64,000 nucleotides of DNA from Homalodisca vitripennis (lineage: Eukaryota; Arthropoda; Insecta; Hemiptera; Cicadellidae). The position numbers and the translations under genes were made by a program. The DNA lies in the NCBI RefSeq assembly GCF_021130785.1, contig NC_060213.1:135236001-135300000 (forward strand), read 5' to 3'. Under the pieces are notes generated by a model. The model did not search any database and was not told where the DNA came from. It saw only the letters and a program-made list of their open reading frames with translations. Every line of letters starts with the position of its first letter. Within the stretch, counting starts at the first letter, position 1. Positions 34,799-53,998 of the stretch are shown here, in pieces.

Positions 34799-35520
34799 AT
34801 GCTGCAGCAAGTAACACTGTTACGGCAAATGAGTGCCTGCATAAAAGAAACTGTATCTACATACTACATAAAAAAAATAGTACCACAACTAGGTACACAC
34901 ATATACAAACCACAATGCGGTTCTTGCAAAGTTATGAAAAACTGTAGGGAATTCAAAAGTAGCGTAACTGGTTTGACATCCCATCATTGGCAAAGTAAAC
35001 TGTGACTCTAAGAATGTAATTTATCAAATTAATTGTAAATTTTGAAACAATCAGTACATTGGGCAAACATATAACCACCTAAGAGTCAGAATAACAGGGC
35101 ACAGATTTGATATTTTTCATTAACACAAGGAGAAGCCATTGGCCAAACATGCTGCTGATCACAAAAAAGACAAAATGGAAGAGTGTTATGATCTTAAAGG
35201 AATTAATGTCTTCCCTTGTCCTGAAGAAAATTTAAATAGATTAAATTAAAAAAATCTTGGAACAAGCCCATCAGTTACTTCTAAAATCTAAATACCCAAA
35301 TGATTTAAATTTAAGATAAAACCAACTTTTCCATTTTCCTTCTGTGCCATTAATGATATAACAACTGGGTCTTTGAATGTTTTAGTTGTGTATTTACATT
35401 TTTGGTTATTTTCTTCCTATTTGTTGTGTTTCTTGTTCTTTTGATATTTATATTTTGCTTCCTGACTGAAGATGTAGGTATCAAATCCCGCGAAATATAG
35501 AAGCTTTATATCTGTTTTCA
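34799..35520 (+). pseudogene. Penelope-like element 3' relic with GIY-YIG endonuclease
   Basis: The plus strand shows a Cys-rich segment (PQCGSCKVMKNCREFKSSVTG). After a frame break it continues with NQYIGQTYNHLRVRITGHRFD, the GIY-YIG core with the conserved Arg/His segment, then PLAKHAADHKKDKMEECYDL and PCPEENLNRL. This order is that of the C-terminal endonuclease of Penelope-like retroelements. The sequence CTGAAGATGTAGGTATCAAA near 35465 is a typical trailer for such elements. Several stops and frame breaks show it is dead, and the reverse transcriptase is missing. G-rich and C-rich stretches at 34545-34755 just upstream probably belong to another repeat. Confidence 0.6.
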
Positions 35521-35637
35521 TTTAAATAATACTATATATATATATAGATCAGCTTTTAGTTATAAAACATTTGTGTTTGAGTACATTCAATATACTCTTT
35601 TATAAATAAAAGATATTCTCCAAATACTTTGGAAGAT

Positions 35638-35740
35638 GCAGTGGTGTAGCTTGGACTTTGCTTTGGTGGGGGATGAATTTGATTGAAGCGCAAACCACCC
35701 ACCCTAGGGGGACATGGAGTAAATCTTAATTTGAATACAT
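35638..35740. repeat. Possible terminus of a dispersed repeat
   Basis: CAGTGGTGTAGCTTGGAC followed by a G-rich tract resembles the end sequence of widespread animal DNA repeats of the form CAGTGGCGTAGC. No partner end was found. Confidence 0.25.
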
Positions 35741-36666
35741 TAGACGAATGGGTCATTTTTCACTTTTTTTACCTACTGCAGAGATCCACACATATACTTG
35801 GGTCTCAAAAGGTACCTCATTTGAACTCTTGTAACACATTATTAAAGCCATTGTGTTTTCTTAGTGAGTTTAAAAAAATACCAAAGTAACCTAATAATAT
35901 ATCATTATTTTTCAATTTCATTCATTGTATTTTATATGATTATTTTAAAATATGTGAATTTCAATTCATTTAAGAAATATTTTTTATTATGTTTCTAACT
36001 TTGAATAAAATTGTTCAGTTTACTTTGATCACCTATACTGAAAGTATAGGTTGATGAGTGGATTTAGAATTTAAATTGGTATTTGCAAATATGAGCAGTC
36101 TCAAAGTTTAATTTGTATGGAACTGTGTATATCTATGATATGCGAAAACAACTTGAATAGAGACTTTGTGTTTAAAATTAAAATGTTGGAATGGAACACA
36201 TAGAACTGGAACTATCCCACAGAACTAGTTCCAGTTCCGGACCAGCCTGGCACAACTCTAATAAGATCTGGTGGTTACGATTACACATGTGATTATATGA
36301 GCACACCTTTAATTTCAATTAAGCCAAATCAAGAAGCATATATTATAAAAAGTAAGACTTCCAACTGATGTTCCAATCATTGATGATGAAAAAAATTAAT
36401 TTTTCTTTAATGTGATAACATTCGTAACTTAGTAAAGACTTGAGTTTGTAGTATTTGGCAACTGATCTAATTCATTATCTAAATCCTGCTGCTCTCTTTT
36501 TAAACTAAACACTCCCTAAAATATATTGAGTGTTTATTGTCAGATCATGTCACTTATCATATTGTCACAAATATCATCTGGCCTGAATGCTCTTGGTTAG
36601 ATGATATTTTCACTTTAGAAACGCTACTTTTGGAATCTCATTATGGAGTCTAAAACAAAAACTATA
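35741..36666. other. Intergenic, no gene seen
   Basis: AT-rich. A short palindrome-like stretch near 36193-36235 (GGAACTAGTTCC type) may be repeat-derived. No genes. Confidence 0.35.
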
Positions 36667-37156
36667 GATAAGCTGCTTTGAAAGCGACCTGTTACGTGAA
36701 CAGTGTGGGGGGAGTGAGAGAGAAATGTGGAGAGAGAGAAGAAGCGCGGACTCATTTCTCCCTCCAAATTCCTTACCAACCACTCCTCAATCACCACTTT
36801 GCCACTCGTAGGGTATGTGTTACATAACAGCTGTTTTACAAACCCAGTATTAATAACAACAGCTGTTAACAAAATATTAAAAAAAAATACGTCTCAATTA
36901 TACGAACATAAATAGATGCAATGGACTATTCTTAACGTAAATAATATTTGCTGTTCCATAACGAGATAAACAAAACATAGCATGATGCTCCAAAACACCA
37001 ACGCAGGGAAGCAAAGCACTCGGTTCCCACTAGTGTCTTGTAAAGGAAATAGATCGAGCACTGAAAGAGGAGGTGGCCGTAGTGTGGTCGAGCTCCTGCT
37101 CCCCCCCCCCTATGCACAAGAAATCTTCGCGCAGGTCGCTTTCAAAGCGGCTCATC
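36667..37156. mobile_element. 490-bp TIR element (MITE-like)
   Basis: The ends GATAAGCTGCTTTGAAAGCG (left) and GATGAGCCGCTTTGAAAGCG (right, inverted) match at about 23 of 25 positions. The interior is GC-richer than its surroundings and has a run of ten C's near 37101. No target-site duplication was identified with confidence. Confidence 0.6.
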
Positions 37157-37465
37157 AGTAGACTCAATTGCAAAAATTACAATCATTTATGAGTTGGTTT
37201 TGATTGCAATACTACAAACCAGTCATGATATCAAGAGAAGTTTATTGTTTGTTTTAAAAATTTGTCAAATTAAGTTTAGTTATTTTCATCATTTACGAGT
37301 GACTTAAAGGAAATAGAATTTTTAATTGCACCAAGTGGATTGATGATGAAGAAAAGTTGTTGGTACAGTATAACCAATATTTATCACATTTAGTCAATTT
37401 GACTTTTTCAACTTGCAATATAGAGTAAATAAATTTCTATTTATAGGTGCAATTATTATTTAAAT

Positions 37466-37555
37466 AATTCAGTGTTACTGACATTTACTGGTGAAAGATT
37501 GTTCTCAACAAAGAAACGGGCCAAGAACATTTTAAGAAACAAAATGGGGCCTTAT
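37466..37555 (+). pseudogene. hAT transposase C-terminal dimerisation scrap
   Basis: Translation VLLTFTGERLFSTKKRAKNI followed by LRNKMG matches the pattern of the hAT dimerisation domain (ER-x-FS-x-K-x2-K-x3-LR-x2-M). The frame continues to 37774 but the downstream residues are not recognisable. It is possibly the residue of an autonomous element related to nearby TIR repeats. Confidence 0.45.
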
Positions 37556-38090
37556 CTCTGTTCACCACAAAAAACTATCGGTTGTCTGAAACTCCTACCC
37601 AAAAGTTTTTCCTGGCTACGTTCTTGGTTGGCATCACAACCTGTTTTTAGTGCCATATTTAAACTATTGAGAAGCCGCCAAGAATCAAGTGACAATTGCA
37701 AATATACAATATTTAGTTTGAAACTAAGTATGGTACGCAATTATTCTTTGTATAGAAAAAGCTTACAATTGTGACAAATCAAGGACAATTGGGCATATTT
37801 ATTACAATTTATTGTAAAAATTACGATATTCATTTAAAAGAAACATTTTTACAGAATTACATAGGAAATTACTTTAGCGACAACAGTGTTATTTTGAACT
37901 AACTTAATTCCTTTTAAAAAACTAAATTACAAATTTCATTGAAAATTGCGTCAAGACTCAAAACTACCAAATTTATTAACATATCTACAATTTTCCTTAT
38001 AAAACACATTCAAGAACACAACAGATTGAATAAAATAAAATCAGATAAAAGCTTGAAAGAGGAGTTTTAAATAAATCATAGGTTATGTTA
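37556..38090. other. Short intergenic gap before RpL23
   Basis: AT-rich, no feature seen. It includes the expected RpL23 cleavage region. Confidence 0.4.
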
Positions 38091-38097
38091 ACAAATT

Positions 38098-38103
38098 TTT
38101 ATT
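38098..38103 (-). terminator. RpL23 polyadenylation signal
   Basis: AATAAA on the minus strand begins only 8 nt after the RpL23 stop codon, implying a very short 3' UTR, as is common for ribosomal protein mRNAs. Confidence 0.6.
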
Positions 38104-38111
38104 CTGTTATT

Positions 38112-45245
<7,134 letters not shown>

Positions 45246-45358
45246 TTATAAAATAATTCTATAATCAAACAAAATACTTATTACAATTACTAATACAATG
45301 CAACTTCGAGAATCAGAACCACAACGTGCACATCTCTAAGCCCACGATCTAACAAAAT

Positions 45359-45375
45359 GGAAGAGAGCGGAAAAG
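45359..45375 (-). promoter_or_regulatory. TOP-type transcription start of RpL23
   Basis: On the minus strand the sequence CTTTTCCGCTCTCTTCC begins at 45375, about 148 nt before the ATG. A C followed by an unbroken pyrimidine tract is the 5' terminal oligopyrimidine motif of ribosomal protein mRNAs, which couples their translation to growth signalling. The exact start base is inferred. Confidence 0.65.
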
Positions 45376-46793
45376 CCAGGTGAGCCAACAATGACAGTTG
45401 AAATAACTGCGGAATACAAACTGTATAAATTAATTTATATGTTGTTCTCTAAATATATAAGCAACCACCAGTTTTGTAAAAAATAGTGAATATATAAACT
45501 TAAAAATTCTGATTATAAAATTTGAACTTAAATATAAATAATGACAATTGCAAAGAATCAAAACAACAGCCTTGATATTATCAATCAATTACTACATAAA
45601 ACTATATAGAATCACACATTTTCGTTCCTTTCAGTTTTTGCCCCTCCAAAAAATATAGTGTACTAGCAGTTACCCGTGGCTTAGCACGCTATTTCCTACT
45701 GAAACACTGGGACATTGTGGATATATTGCTCTGAAATGTCATTCTAAGCTACAACGGTTTAAGTAAGTTGGATCATATTAGACGAACATATTATGTCAAA
45801 ACACAACTAATACCTATAAGTATACTGGTCTTAAAAACTGCAGTAAAATTGGACGGTAACTTTGTATTTTATATCTTCATTACACTACTAACCAAGTGCT
45901 ACACTATTAATGTTTGCTAAAATGTACGATTAAAAATAGTTTTACTAAAACTTTCAATTTTATTATTTCGAGTATAGGTTGAATTTATAAGAAGAGTTGT
46001 AACTTTCAAGCTTACTCTGTGGCTTAATAAGAGTACACACATTTACAATTTATTTATTTATTTATTTACATACGGTATACACCATTTCACATTTGTTATA
46101 GGTATTGAGAAAATACAAGAGGCTTGATATAAACAACTTACATAAATAGTTTACATGCATACATGCTAAAGCAAACAGAAGCAAAAAAATAAGCAAAACA
46201 AGTGCCAAATAACATCAACATCGTGAGTAAAAAGAAAAATTACAACAGCAATATAGTTCATAAACAAGTGCAACATGAAGGTGGAACCGTAAAAAAGACT
46301 TAATTAAAGTACCGGTAGCGTATAAAATATAGAGTTACTTATATACTACTGAGACATACATATGCATATGAACAAATACAATACGAAAGAAAAAAATAAA
46401 GATTAGCGTAGCCTATGTTCATTGATATATATAAAAAAAATCACAAGAAACCATTTCCATTTAGCAAAATATAAAACATGCTACAATACATGCAAATTTT
46501 GATGCTATTATAATAATATATTTAATTACAATTGTAATTAAAGATGATAGTTTTGTCGTAATACAATGTTTACATTTAACTGGTCCTTTCAGTTAATCAT
46601 CACATGTGATTGTATCGATGAATTTCTTACACGAATGTTTACACTTTAGAGGCCAGTGGGGTGAGGCCTGAGGTCGGAGGGAAAAATCCATCCTTAGTGA
46701 GTCGTTAGGGCACAAAATAAACCTATGCAGAAAATGTAATGTCTATCTTTAATCATTTTTGCTAAGTGTTGATGAGTCAGTCAGTCAGATCAT

Positions 46794-46795
<2 letters not shown>
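45376..46795. other. Intergenic, no gene seen
   Basis: AT-rich. A (TTTA)n stretch near 46050-46070 could be the tail of a retroelement on the minus strand, with no coding remnant recognised. Confidence 0.4.

Positions 46796-46796
<1 letters not shown>

Positions 46797-46852
<56 letters not shown>
46797..46852. repeat. (TA)n microsatellite
   Basis: About 27 uninterrupted TA dinucleotides. The open frame through it (46766-46984) is an artefact. Confidence 0.95.
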
Positions 46853-46853
<1 letters not shown>

Positions 46854-46984
46854 CAAAAGGCAAATCATACGTAAAATTAGTTAGGAATTTGTTGTGGAGA
46901 ACAACATTTCTGAGCCAATTTCTGAGCCCTGTATTGAAAAATAATTACCATATTCTAATTTTATTCATGGGGAACAAAACATAA

Positions 46985-47551
46985 CTACTTGTGCAGTGCC
47001 ACTTTCTGGACACATTGTTGTCACCAGACATTTAAACCCCTGCATCTGCCAAGTCACCAACTGTTGACTGATCGAGGGCCTGCACGGAGATCTTCCAAGC
47101 GAGTACATATTACTGGCGGCCGAAATTACTTTTTATAACATATCAATTATTTGAACGAAAAAACACTTAAACCACTTAAACTATCTTGGCGTCCAATCTA
47201 ATTATATTTATTATTTGTCAAAATTACGTAATACATAAAAAGAGATAAGTTTAAACAGTATGATACGTAAGCGCTCGAGGACAGTTTAAAAAGTTCTTAT
47301 GAAAGATATTTTTAACGTATATATTGGCAGTTGGTAGATTTGGCGTCTGCCCTTTCATGTGTTACTTGAATAGTAATGTTGCAAAAAATGTACGATGAAA
47401 CTACTAAGTTTGGTTGCAATAAAACTTAGAAAACCCTAAATATAGGCTTTATTTATCTTACAATTCAGCTTTATTCAAACAAAGATTGGAGAATCTAAAC
47501 AAAAACTCAAAACAAAATAACACGTGACAGATATAAATATGGTCTATCACA
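46985..47551 (-). other. Probable LTR region of the Gypsy relic
   Basis: On the minus strand a purine tract GAAGGGGAGGGA (47552-47563) is followed by TGTGATAGACC, the layout of a polypurine tract and the start of a 3' LTR. An AATAAA follows in the first 150 nt. The other LTR was not found, so the LTR end cannot be set. Confidence 0.35.
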
Positions 47552-50050
47552 TCCCTCCCCTTCAGATAATCATGTAATCGTGTAATGTTTGTGGGGATGT
47601 CTTAACACGGTTAGAGCGCCTACATTCAGTCGCTATAGGAGCTGAAGGTCCAGGGAAATCTTTTCGTAAGCTTCAAAGTTATCTTCATCAGGTAGAGATG
47701 GTTGTTTGGATGACTGTTTCCATTTTTGGATGATCTCCACTTCCTACTTGGGCGCTAGATGGCGAGTAGAAACAGTGGTTTCTCTACAACCAGGAAAGCG
47801 GAAGTGAACCTTTGAAGGGATGCATTCAATCAGAGTGACTTCATGTTCAACCAGAGGATATTTGTTTCCTCTAACATGACGTTTTAATACCACTGAGCCA
47901 GGATGGCATAAACAAACAGGAATCAACTGACTTTGAGTTGAACGTCTGTTGTAGATATTCGTTCGTGAGGGATCACGTTAGAGGTGGACGCCGAAGAGAA
48001 CGAATAGAATGTAACGGATCTGGAGATAAAGATTGCTATTGATACATCTTAAGTCCTGTTGACCTTGAGGTCAAATTTATTGTTGTCCATGTGAGCTCAT
48101 TGTATCATTCGACTTGACCATTGCATTGAGGATTGTAAGGTGTTATACGATTTGGACCCTCTCCGTGAGATGTTAGAAACAATTTGATCTATTGGGATAT
48201 GAAACCTCAGTCAGAATGAACGTAAGTTGGTGCATCGAACAGAGTGAAAGGTTAGGTTAGACGTCGTGTTACTGTTACAGATATCATATTAGCACATGGA
48301 ACCTCGAGAATACTTATCGAGTATGGCAGTTGTTCAAGCACTGTTATAGTATTTATCAAATATGTATGAACCTGTATTTTACTTGAAGGTGACAGATTGC
48401 AGATCAGTTTCAACCATGAAGAATCGTCCAGTAAAAATTGTCTCTATTTACGTACAGTTTCCATTACGGTATATGTCTCTTTCTACACAGCAGAATGTCT
48501 TTGTTGACTATGACTCAAAGATCTGAGACAAAGTGCAACAAGACGATTGGATTGCTAAAGAGGACCCCCAACTGCATAATCGTAAATGTTGGTTTTAATC
48601 GTAAAGGGTTCTAGATCATCAATGATTTTATTTACCGATTTAGATATTTAAATTTCTTGGAAACCACCACTTCCAGTGCACCCGCAGAGAAAGTGTTATA
48701 GTAGGTTAACATATGTATTTTCCCAGAAAAATCAGTTACCCATTTAGCGTAACGTGTAAAGATGCATTGGCGCAACGATTTTGAATCAAATGGTAAAGGA
48801 AGTCTAAGAAGTGGTCTCAGACGTTTGGATCAGGTCTGATCATCTTATGAATAACTGTATAGATAAGTAAGTGACTGATTCAAAGAGAATTGTCTTTTTA
48901 ATTCATTGACAATTAAAATTCACTTCTTTGTAACGGCACGAAACTGCTTTAGATTCTTATCATGTTCTTCTTTGTTCCGACTACAAACGACGACATTATC
49001 TAGATTTGCAAATGTAGATCACTCCTCGATTGTTTCTAATTAAACTATCAGTAACTCGTTGGAAACTTGAGACCCTACTTGTGAGTCCAAAGTGACTCAA
49101 CAAACCTTATATAAATTCCCACATGCTTCAAAAACAGTGTAGGCTTTATCCTGGTATGGTATAAAAATTTAGTGACGCACTTTTTAAATCAATCTTACAG
49201 GATAAACTTTACCGGGATATATTTGTAATGATATCATAGTTTGTTTTAGAGTATAAGCATCAAATAGAGTATATTCGTTAATAGTCTAAGGGTAATCTAT
49301 TACCAACCTTTCCTGTGTCCATCATTAATGTGACCAGTACTTGTGATCGCCATGGAGATTTGCTTCGTTCTATAATTCTTTCTTTCAATAGTCAGCCTGT
49401 CTACCTCGTCTTTAATCAACTCCTTATCACTTTTATAACAAGAACGAGACTTGGCAGTTATCGGCTTACAGTCAACAAAGAGCTGTATAAGAGCTGTTCG
49501 GCTGGAGGGACTACCGTTGCTGCAAGACCACACACTTTAAGACTTTCCTTTCATACCTCCGTCAACTGTTACAGGTGGATGTTGCTTTAACATATTACGT
49601 CAAATACTAATGTCAACACAAAAAGATCCGGTAAAATGAGTGATCTTTAAATCTGTCGCACAGTAACCCTGCGTTCGAGAATACAAAGCTGTTGATGTTA
49701 TTGCAACTAGTTCCTGACTTAGATAAACTTTGATTTGGAAACTTTTACATTAGTTCTACTTACAAATTAAGCAGAATTACCATTGTATATTAATGCAAAT
49801 GCCTTCTTCTCTCTCAAAGTAATATCAACTTTAGCTCTAGGTAAACAACATATAAAATGATGGTACGTGTTGTAGCTACCAAGAGCAGATTTGTCTTTTA
49901 ATGTCCCCTTTTATTACACTTTGCCATTTGGGGTACAACCCCATGAGAAAGCAGTTTGTAAGTCTAAGGACATGTTTTCTAGTAAATCAACAGGAATTTA
50001 ACTCGATGACAAATGGTTGGCAGGTGTTCTGTACTATTCAATGATATTTT
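47552..50050 (-). pseudogene. Decayed Ty3/Gypsy retrotransposon (RT and integrase remnants)
   Basis: Minus-strand fragments appear in the correct order. At 49533-49300 is a reverse-transcriptase start (DKELIKDEVDRL, then after frame breaks a proline-tryptophan segment). At 49013-48946 is the catalytic area, reading NLDNVVVCSRNKEEHDKNLK where YLDD is expected. Near 48170-48090 is integrase core GPNRITPYNPQCNGQVE followed by an in-frame TGA in place of Arg. At 47926-47744 is the integrase C-terminus (VLKRHVRGNKYPLVEHEVTL and RFPGCRETTVSTRHLAP). A polypurine tract follows. Gag and the 5' LTR are not recognisable. Substitutions, stops and frameshifts are numerous, so the copy is old. Confidence 0.65.
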
Positions 50051-51456
50051 GTTATTCATTAGCCTAATGAAAAATCTATTTCATAACCTAAAATAAAATA
50101 CTTTAAATTTGTGTCAAGTTTAATCCTTTTTTTTAGTAAGCTGTTACACAGAAAATGCCATTGAAGATGATGTTGAACGATTCATCGAGTAGATTAATTT
50201 TGACGTTGAGATAGCATAGAACTGATAAAGATTTTAAACACCGAATCAAAATACAATACGTGTTAGCTTTACTTTTTGTTTTGTTTTTAATTTTATATTT
50301 ATTTGTCAATATTAAGTGTGCGGAGACCATCCTCATTGGATAAAGATCAGAAACCTGTGTTGATTGGTAAAAATTATCAACATTGTCCCATTATAGTGCC
50401 ATTACCCAAATATTTAGCTTACTAATGTTTGAATAAATATTTTTCTTGCTAATGAACTATAACCCAAGAACTGTCAATAGTAAACCTCTATACTGGCAAG
50501 GTATTTTTGTTGTTTTTGTAAGGTAAATTTGGAATATTTATAAAGGTTGCATACTTATCCCATCATATTCCATACGGCGTTATTCACAAAGTAATTTTCT
50601 TTGATTTTAGATAATGAGTATAATTATTTGTAACCATTACAGTACTCTCCTATATGTAGAACAACCAAAATGTTTGTCGTTAAACTACAATTCCAAGTTT
50701 AGCCCTTGTAAAAAATATATATAACATTTCGTATATAAAGTTTATTACCATAAGCGTTTGCCGGGCTCATGATTTGGAAAAAGAGGGACCCGGGTCCTCC
50801 CCCGGAAAATCTTTCAACATTGTACTCAAAATAATAAATTTTGAAGCTTGTTGACAGTTGTTTTTAAACATAGAACTCTTTAAACTACTGCACTATTTTG
50901 CAGTGGGCTATTGTAGAATACACCATTCAAGTGATGACAAGGAGAGGCGGTAGGAAATAGAATATAGAGGAACAACGCATTGAAACATAACAATATAAAT
51001 AATACTTAAACCCCGGCATCGGCGAGCTGATTAAGGGGAGTCGGATTACCCTATCTTTCCCATGTTAAATAGTACAACTTTATGTACCATTTTCTAAGAA
51101 ACCGTTACAGATAAAAACTTAAACCTTTTTTTATTTTATTATGCATATATTGTTGTACATTTAAGGCACAACATTTTAAGGTATCATATATTTAAGTAAT
51201 TTTATTAAATTTTTATATTTTAGCATAAAAAATTTAAAAAAGTTACTGTTTGAACGTATGTAACTTGGAACTGAAAATAATAAATGTAATTTCCTGTGCC
51301 TTAAATTTGTATTTATATATGGCAATCAAAACAAAAAAAGTAGGGCAATATCTTTTTTGGTTTAGGAGATAAAGGTACATTTGTGTAAAAAAACACCGTT
51401 TTCCGGAAAACGCATTTAAAGTCAAAACGCAGGTTATCATATGACAATAACTCACC
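50051..51456. other. Intergenic, no gene seen
   Basis: AT-rich. A short C-rich spot at 50790-50805 is followed by AT-rich sequence. The frames at 50133-50336 and 51243-51509 have no domains. Confidence 0.4.
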
Positions 51457-51810
51457 CTAGTGCATTCCAGCTCCATATGCAGGGTTGTCAGGGTCTGCCT
51501 GCTGTTCATAATGGTCCTCTAGTTTCCTTTTAGCTGAGGTCAATTCCCGACGACACTTTTTCTCTATGTCTTCTATTGCTTTATCGGCTTTCCAAATCCT
51601 AGTATTGTCCAATCGCGTCATCACTTTCACACAGTTTCTCCCTGGTCTAATGTTTAGCTTACTCAAAATTCTACACTTAGCAATGTTTCCATCGTTATAA
51701 CAAGCTACAGCATCATAAGCTCCAAATTCTAAAGTGGTTTTCATTATAAATGTAGTTTTGGGGAGCCTTGACCAGATTCGCACGGGTTTTGAGTGCCCCC
51801 ATGTAAACAT
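51457..51810 (-). pseudogene. C-terminal fragment of a Mutator-type transposase
   Basis: A 117-aa frame reading VRIWSRLPKTTF, LEFGAYDAVACYNDGNIAK, LNIRPGRNCVKVM, then a charged Arg/Lys-rich tail. This matches the pattern of the C-terminus of the large Mutator-like transposase family common in arthropods and cnidarians (W-x-R-x-PK, DAV-x-x-x-N-x-G, G-x-x-PG, D-x-x-RI). The N-terminal catalytic region is not adjacent. It could also be the last exon of a domesticated copy. The family call is from memory of the motif pattern. Confidence 0.5.
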
Positions 51811-52194
51811 TTAGATAGGAGACTTGTTTGGCATAAGTCTCTGAAAATTGGTTTTATGGACTCTATTTACAAATGACTCCATTTTGCTCACAGTTTACAA
51901 AAAGCTGTATATATAATAATGTATAATGTTGTACCATAAGTTTCTTCAAACAGCTGGTGACTGCCGACCGACCCCACTAAAAGTTGAGTGCGCGCATTTA
52001 TAAAAATGCCAATACAAACTGTTCTAGATGTCAGAACTTAATAACTTTGGTGTCAAATGAAACTTGAAAGTCCAAATAATAAGAAACACGCAAAAACTAA
52101 AAGCCCAAAAAGTCAATGTTTTTTGTTCTTCCTGTTACATAACCTTGTCTTGTTTGTGTTTATGTTTTGATTGTTTACGTTTTTGTAGATTCTT
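51811..52194. other. Upstream of LINE-A copy 2, probably including its 5' leader
   Basis: No gene. The 5' leader of LINE-A copy 2 should begin within it, but it does not visibly match the copy 1 leader and no target-site duplication could be set. Confidence 0.4.
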
Positions 52195-53496
52195 ATGATG
52201 CAAACAGGTTTAACTTGTGAAAATGCTTTCACTGATGATAGTGCCCATGTTCTACATGATCACGATTATAATCAGACAGCAGTAATATCTACAGGTATTC
52301 CAAACTCCCGAAACTCTGAGGACAAAGAAAGTAATGACGGCATCCACTGGGAAACAGTGACTGGTTCATTCAAAAGACCTAGGAAATTGGTTTCGAACGG
52401 TCCCGACATAACGAAGAAATTGTGTTCAAACCCAAGTAGCTTCTCATTAACTACAAATAATCGTTTCGATGCTATTGGAGGGTCAAATACGATGGATGAG
52501 AGCACCACATCGACGCCGCCGTCTCATGTTGGCGAGGATAAACCACCTCCGATCTTCGTACCCAACGTTGTAAACGTTAAGAGCATGATAACCGCTATTG
52601 AAACTGTTATCCCAAATGACAACTACACATTTAAATGCCTCAGCCAAAACAAATTCAAAGTTAATACAACAACTATTGACGGTTATCGGAAGCTGGTGCA
52701 CAAACTAAAAGAGTTGCAGGTCACCTTTCATACCTACCAAATCAAACAAGAGAAAGCATATCGCGTGGTTTTAAAAAATATGCACTTTTCCACTGATGTT
52801 GCGGACATTAAGATTGCTATTGAATCCTGTGGGTTCCAGGTTCGCAACGTAATGAATATGAGACAGCATAAAACCAAAGCACCTCTTTCAATGTTCTTTG
52901 TTGATCTGGAACCAAATCCGTGTAACAAAGATATATTTAATATCGAGTACCTCCTTAATGCAAAAATTACCTTTCAACCACCGCTCAGGAAATCCGAGAT
53001 CGTTCAGTGTAAGCGATGTCAAAGTTATGGACACACCAAAACGTATTGCTGGCACCCTTGCAGGTGCGTTAAATGTGGCCAGAACCATGACACACGGGCA
53101 TGTTTGAAATCCAGTGATACCCCACCCACCTGCGCTCTATGTGAGGGGAACCATCCGGCGAACTACAAAGGTTGTTCTGTGTACCGCGAACTTAAACAAA
53201 AATCGTTTCCCCCGATCAGACCCAAAGTACCTGAAAGTAAAACTCATGATCAATCACCTCGGGGAGCCCAAGAAGTGGTAAGACCTCCCAGTCCATCCAC
53301 TGTTCGAATCCTGCCGGGACGATCATATGCACAGGTGGCATCCAACTCGATGTCTGAAGATAACAGTACTCAAAACGCTTTAAGTAAAACACTTAACGAC
53401 TTTTTCAGCAAATTTGAAAAAATAATGATACAACAGGCTGAACAGATAGGTACTTTATTGAACCTATTGTCTTCCGTCATTTCGAAGCTAAAATGA
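52195..53496 (+). CDS. LINE-A copy 2 ORF1: gag-like zinc-knuckle protein
   Basis: A 433-aa intact frame, homologous along its length to copy 1 ORF1 (shared FVPNVVNV, FHTYQIKQEKAYRVVLKNMH, FFVDLEP). Cys/His knuckles lie at about residues 279-345: CKRCQSYGHTKTYC, CVKCGQNHDTRAC and CALCEGNHPANYKGC. It binds the LINE RNA. The C-terminal QQAEQIGTLLNLLSSVISKL is the tail lost in copy 1. The TGA stop overlaps the ORF2 ATG as ATGA. It starts at MMQTGL; the second Met is an equally good start. Confidence 0.85.
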   Translation: MMQTGLTCENAFTDDSAHVLHDHDYNQTAVISTGIPNSRNSEDKESNDGIHWETVTGSFKRPRKLVSNGPDITKKLCSNPSSFSLTTNNRFDAIGGSNTMDESTTSTPPSHVGEDKPPPIFVPNVVNVKSMITAIETVIPNDNYTFKCLSQNKFKVNTTTIDGYRKLVHKLKELQVTFHTYQIKQEKAYRVVLKNMHFSTDVADIKIAIESCGFQVRNVMNMRQHKTKAPLSMFFVDLEPNPCNKDIFNIEYLLNAKITFQPPLRKSEIVQCKRCQSYGHTKTYCWHPCRCVKCGQNHDTRACLKSSDTPPTCALCEGNHPANYKGCSVYRELKQKSFPPIRPKVPESKTHDQSPRGAQEVVRPPSPSTVRILPGRSYAQVASNSMSEDNSTQNALSKTLNDFFSKFEKIMIQQAEQIGTLLNLLSSVISKLK

Positions 53497-53998
53497 ATAA
53501 TTTTTATAGAATAGCACTTTGGAACGCCAATGGCTTGAGTAACCATACTCAAGAGAATAAAATATTTCTTGGTCTTCATAAAGTTGATATTATGCTTATC
53601 TCCGAAACTCACTTCACAGATATGACACATTTCAAAATTCCTTTTTACTCTCTGTATCACTGTAATCATCCAGATAATACTGCTCATGGTGGTAGTGCGG
53701 TATTAGTTAAAAATAGTATAAAACACCATGCCATACCTACTTATAAGTATAATTATATTCAAGCTTCCAGTGTTGTGATTGAAGACTGGTCAGGTCCACT
53801 CACGGTATCTTCTGTGTATACCCCTCCTCGTCATAACGTTTCATACCAGCAATACAGCGACTTCTTCAATACCTTGGGTTGTAGATTTATTGCGGGGGGT
53901 GACTTTAATGCGAAACACACCATGTGGGGCTCTCGGCTGTGCAATCCCAGAGGCCGTAATCTCCTTAAGACTATCAACGACAATAACTATCAATATGG
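52195..53998 (+). mobile_element. Jockey-type LINE, 5' part (LINE-A copy 2), interrupted
   Basis: Second member of the family at 599-5017, in plus orientation. It has a complete ORF1 and the first 168 or so codons of ORF2. It then stops abruptly at about 53998, where a different LINE begins. Its remainder may lie beyond the right end of the window, after the inserted LINE. Confidence 0.75.

Noticed and set aside
53300..53320. tRNA T-arm-like string GTTCGAATCC
   Set aside because: It lies inside the intact LINE-A copy 2 ORF1 and no acceptor, D or anticodon arms surround it.
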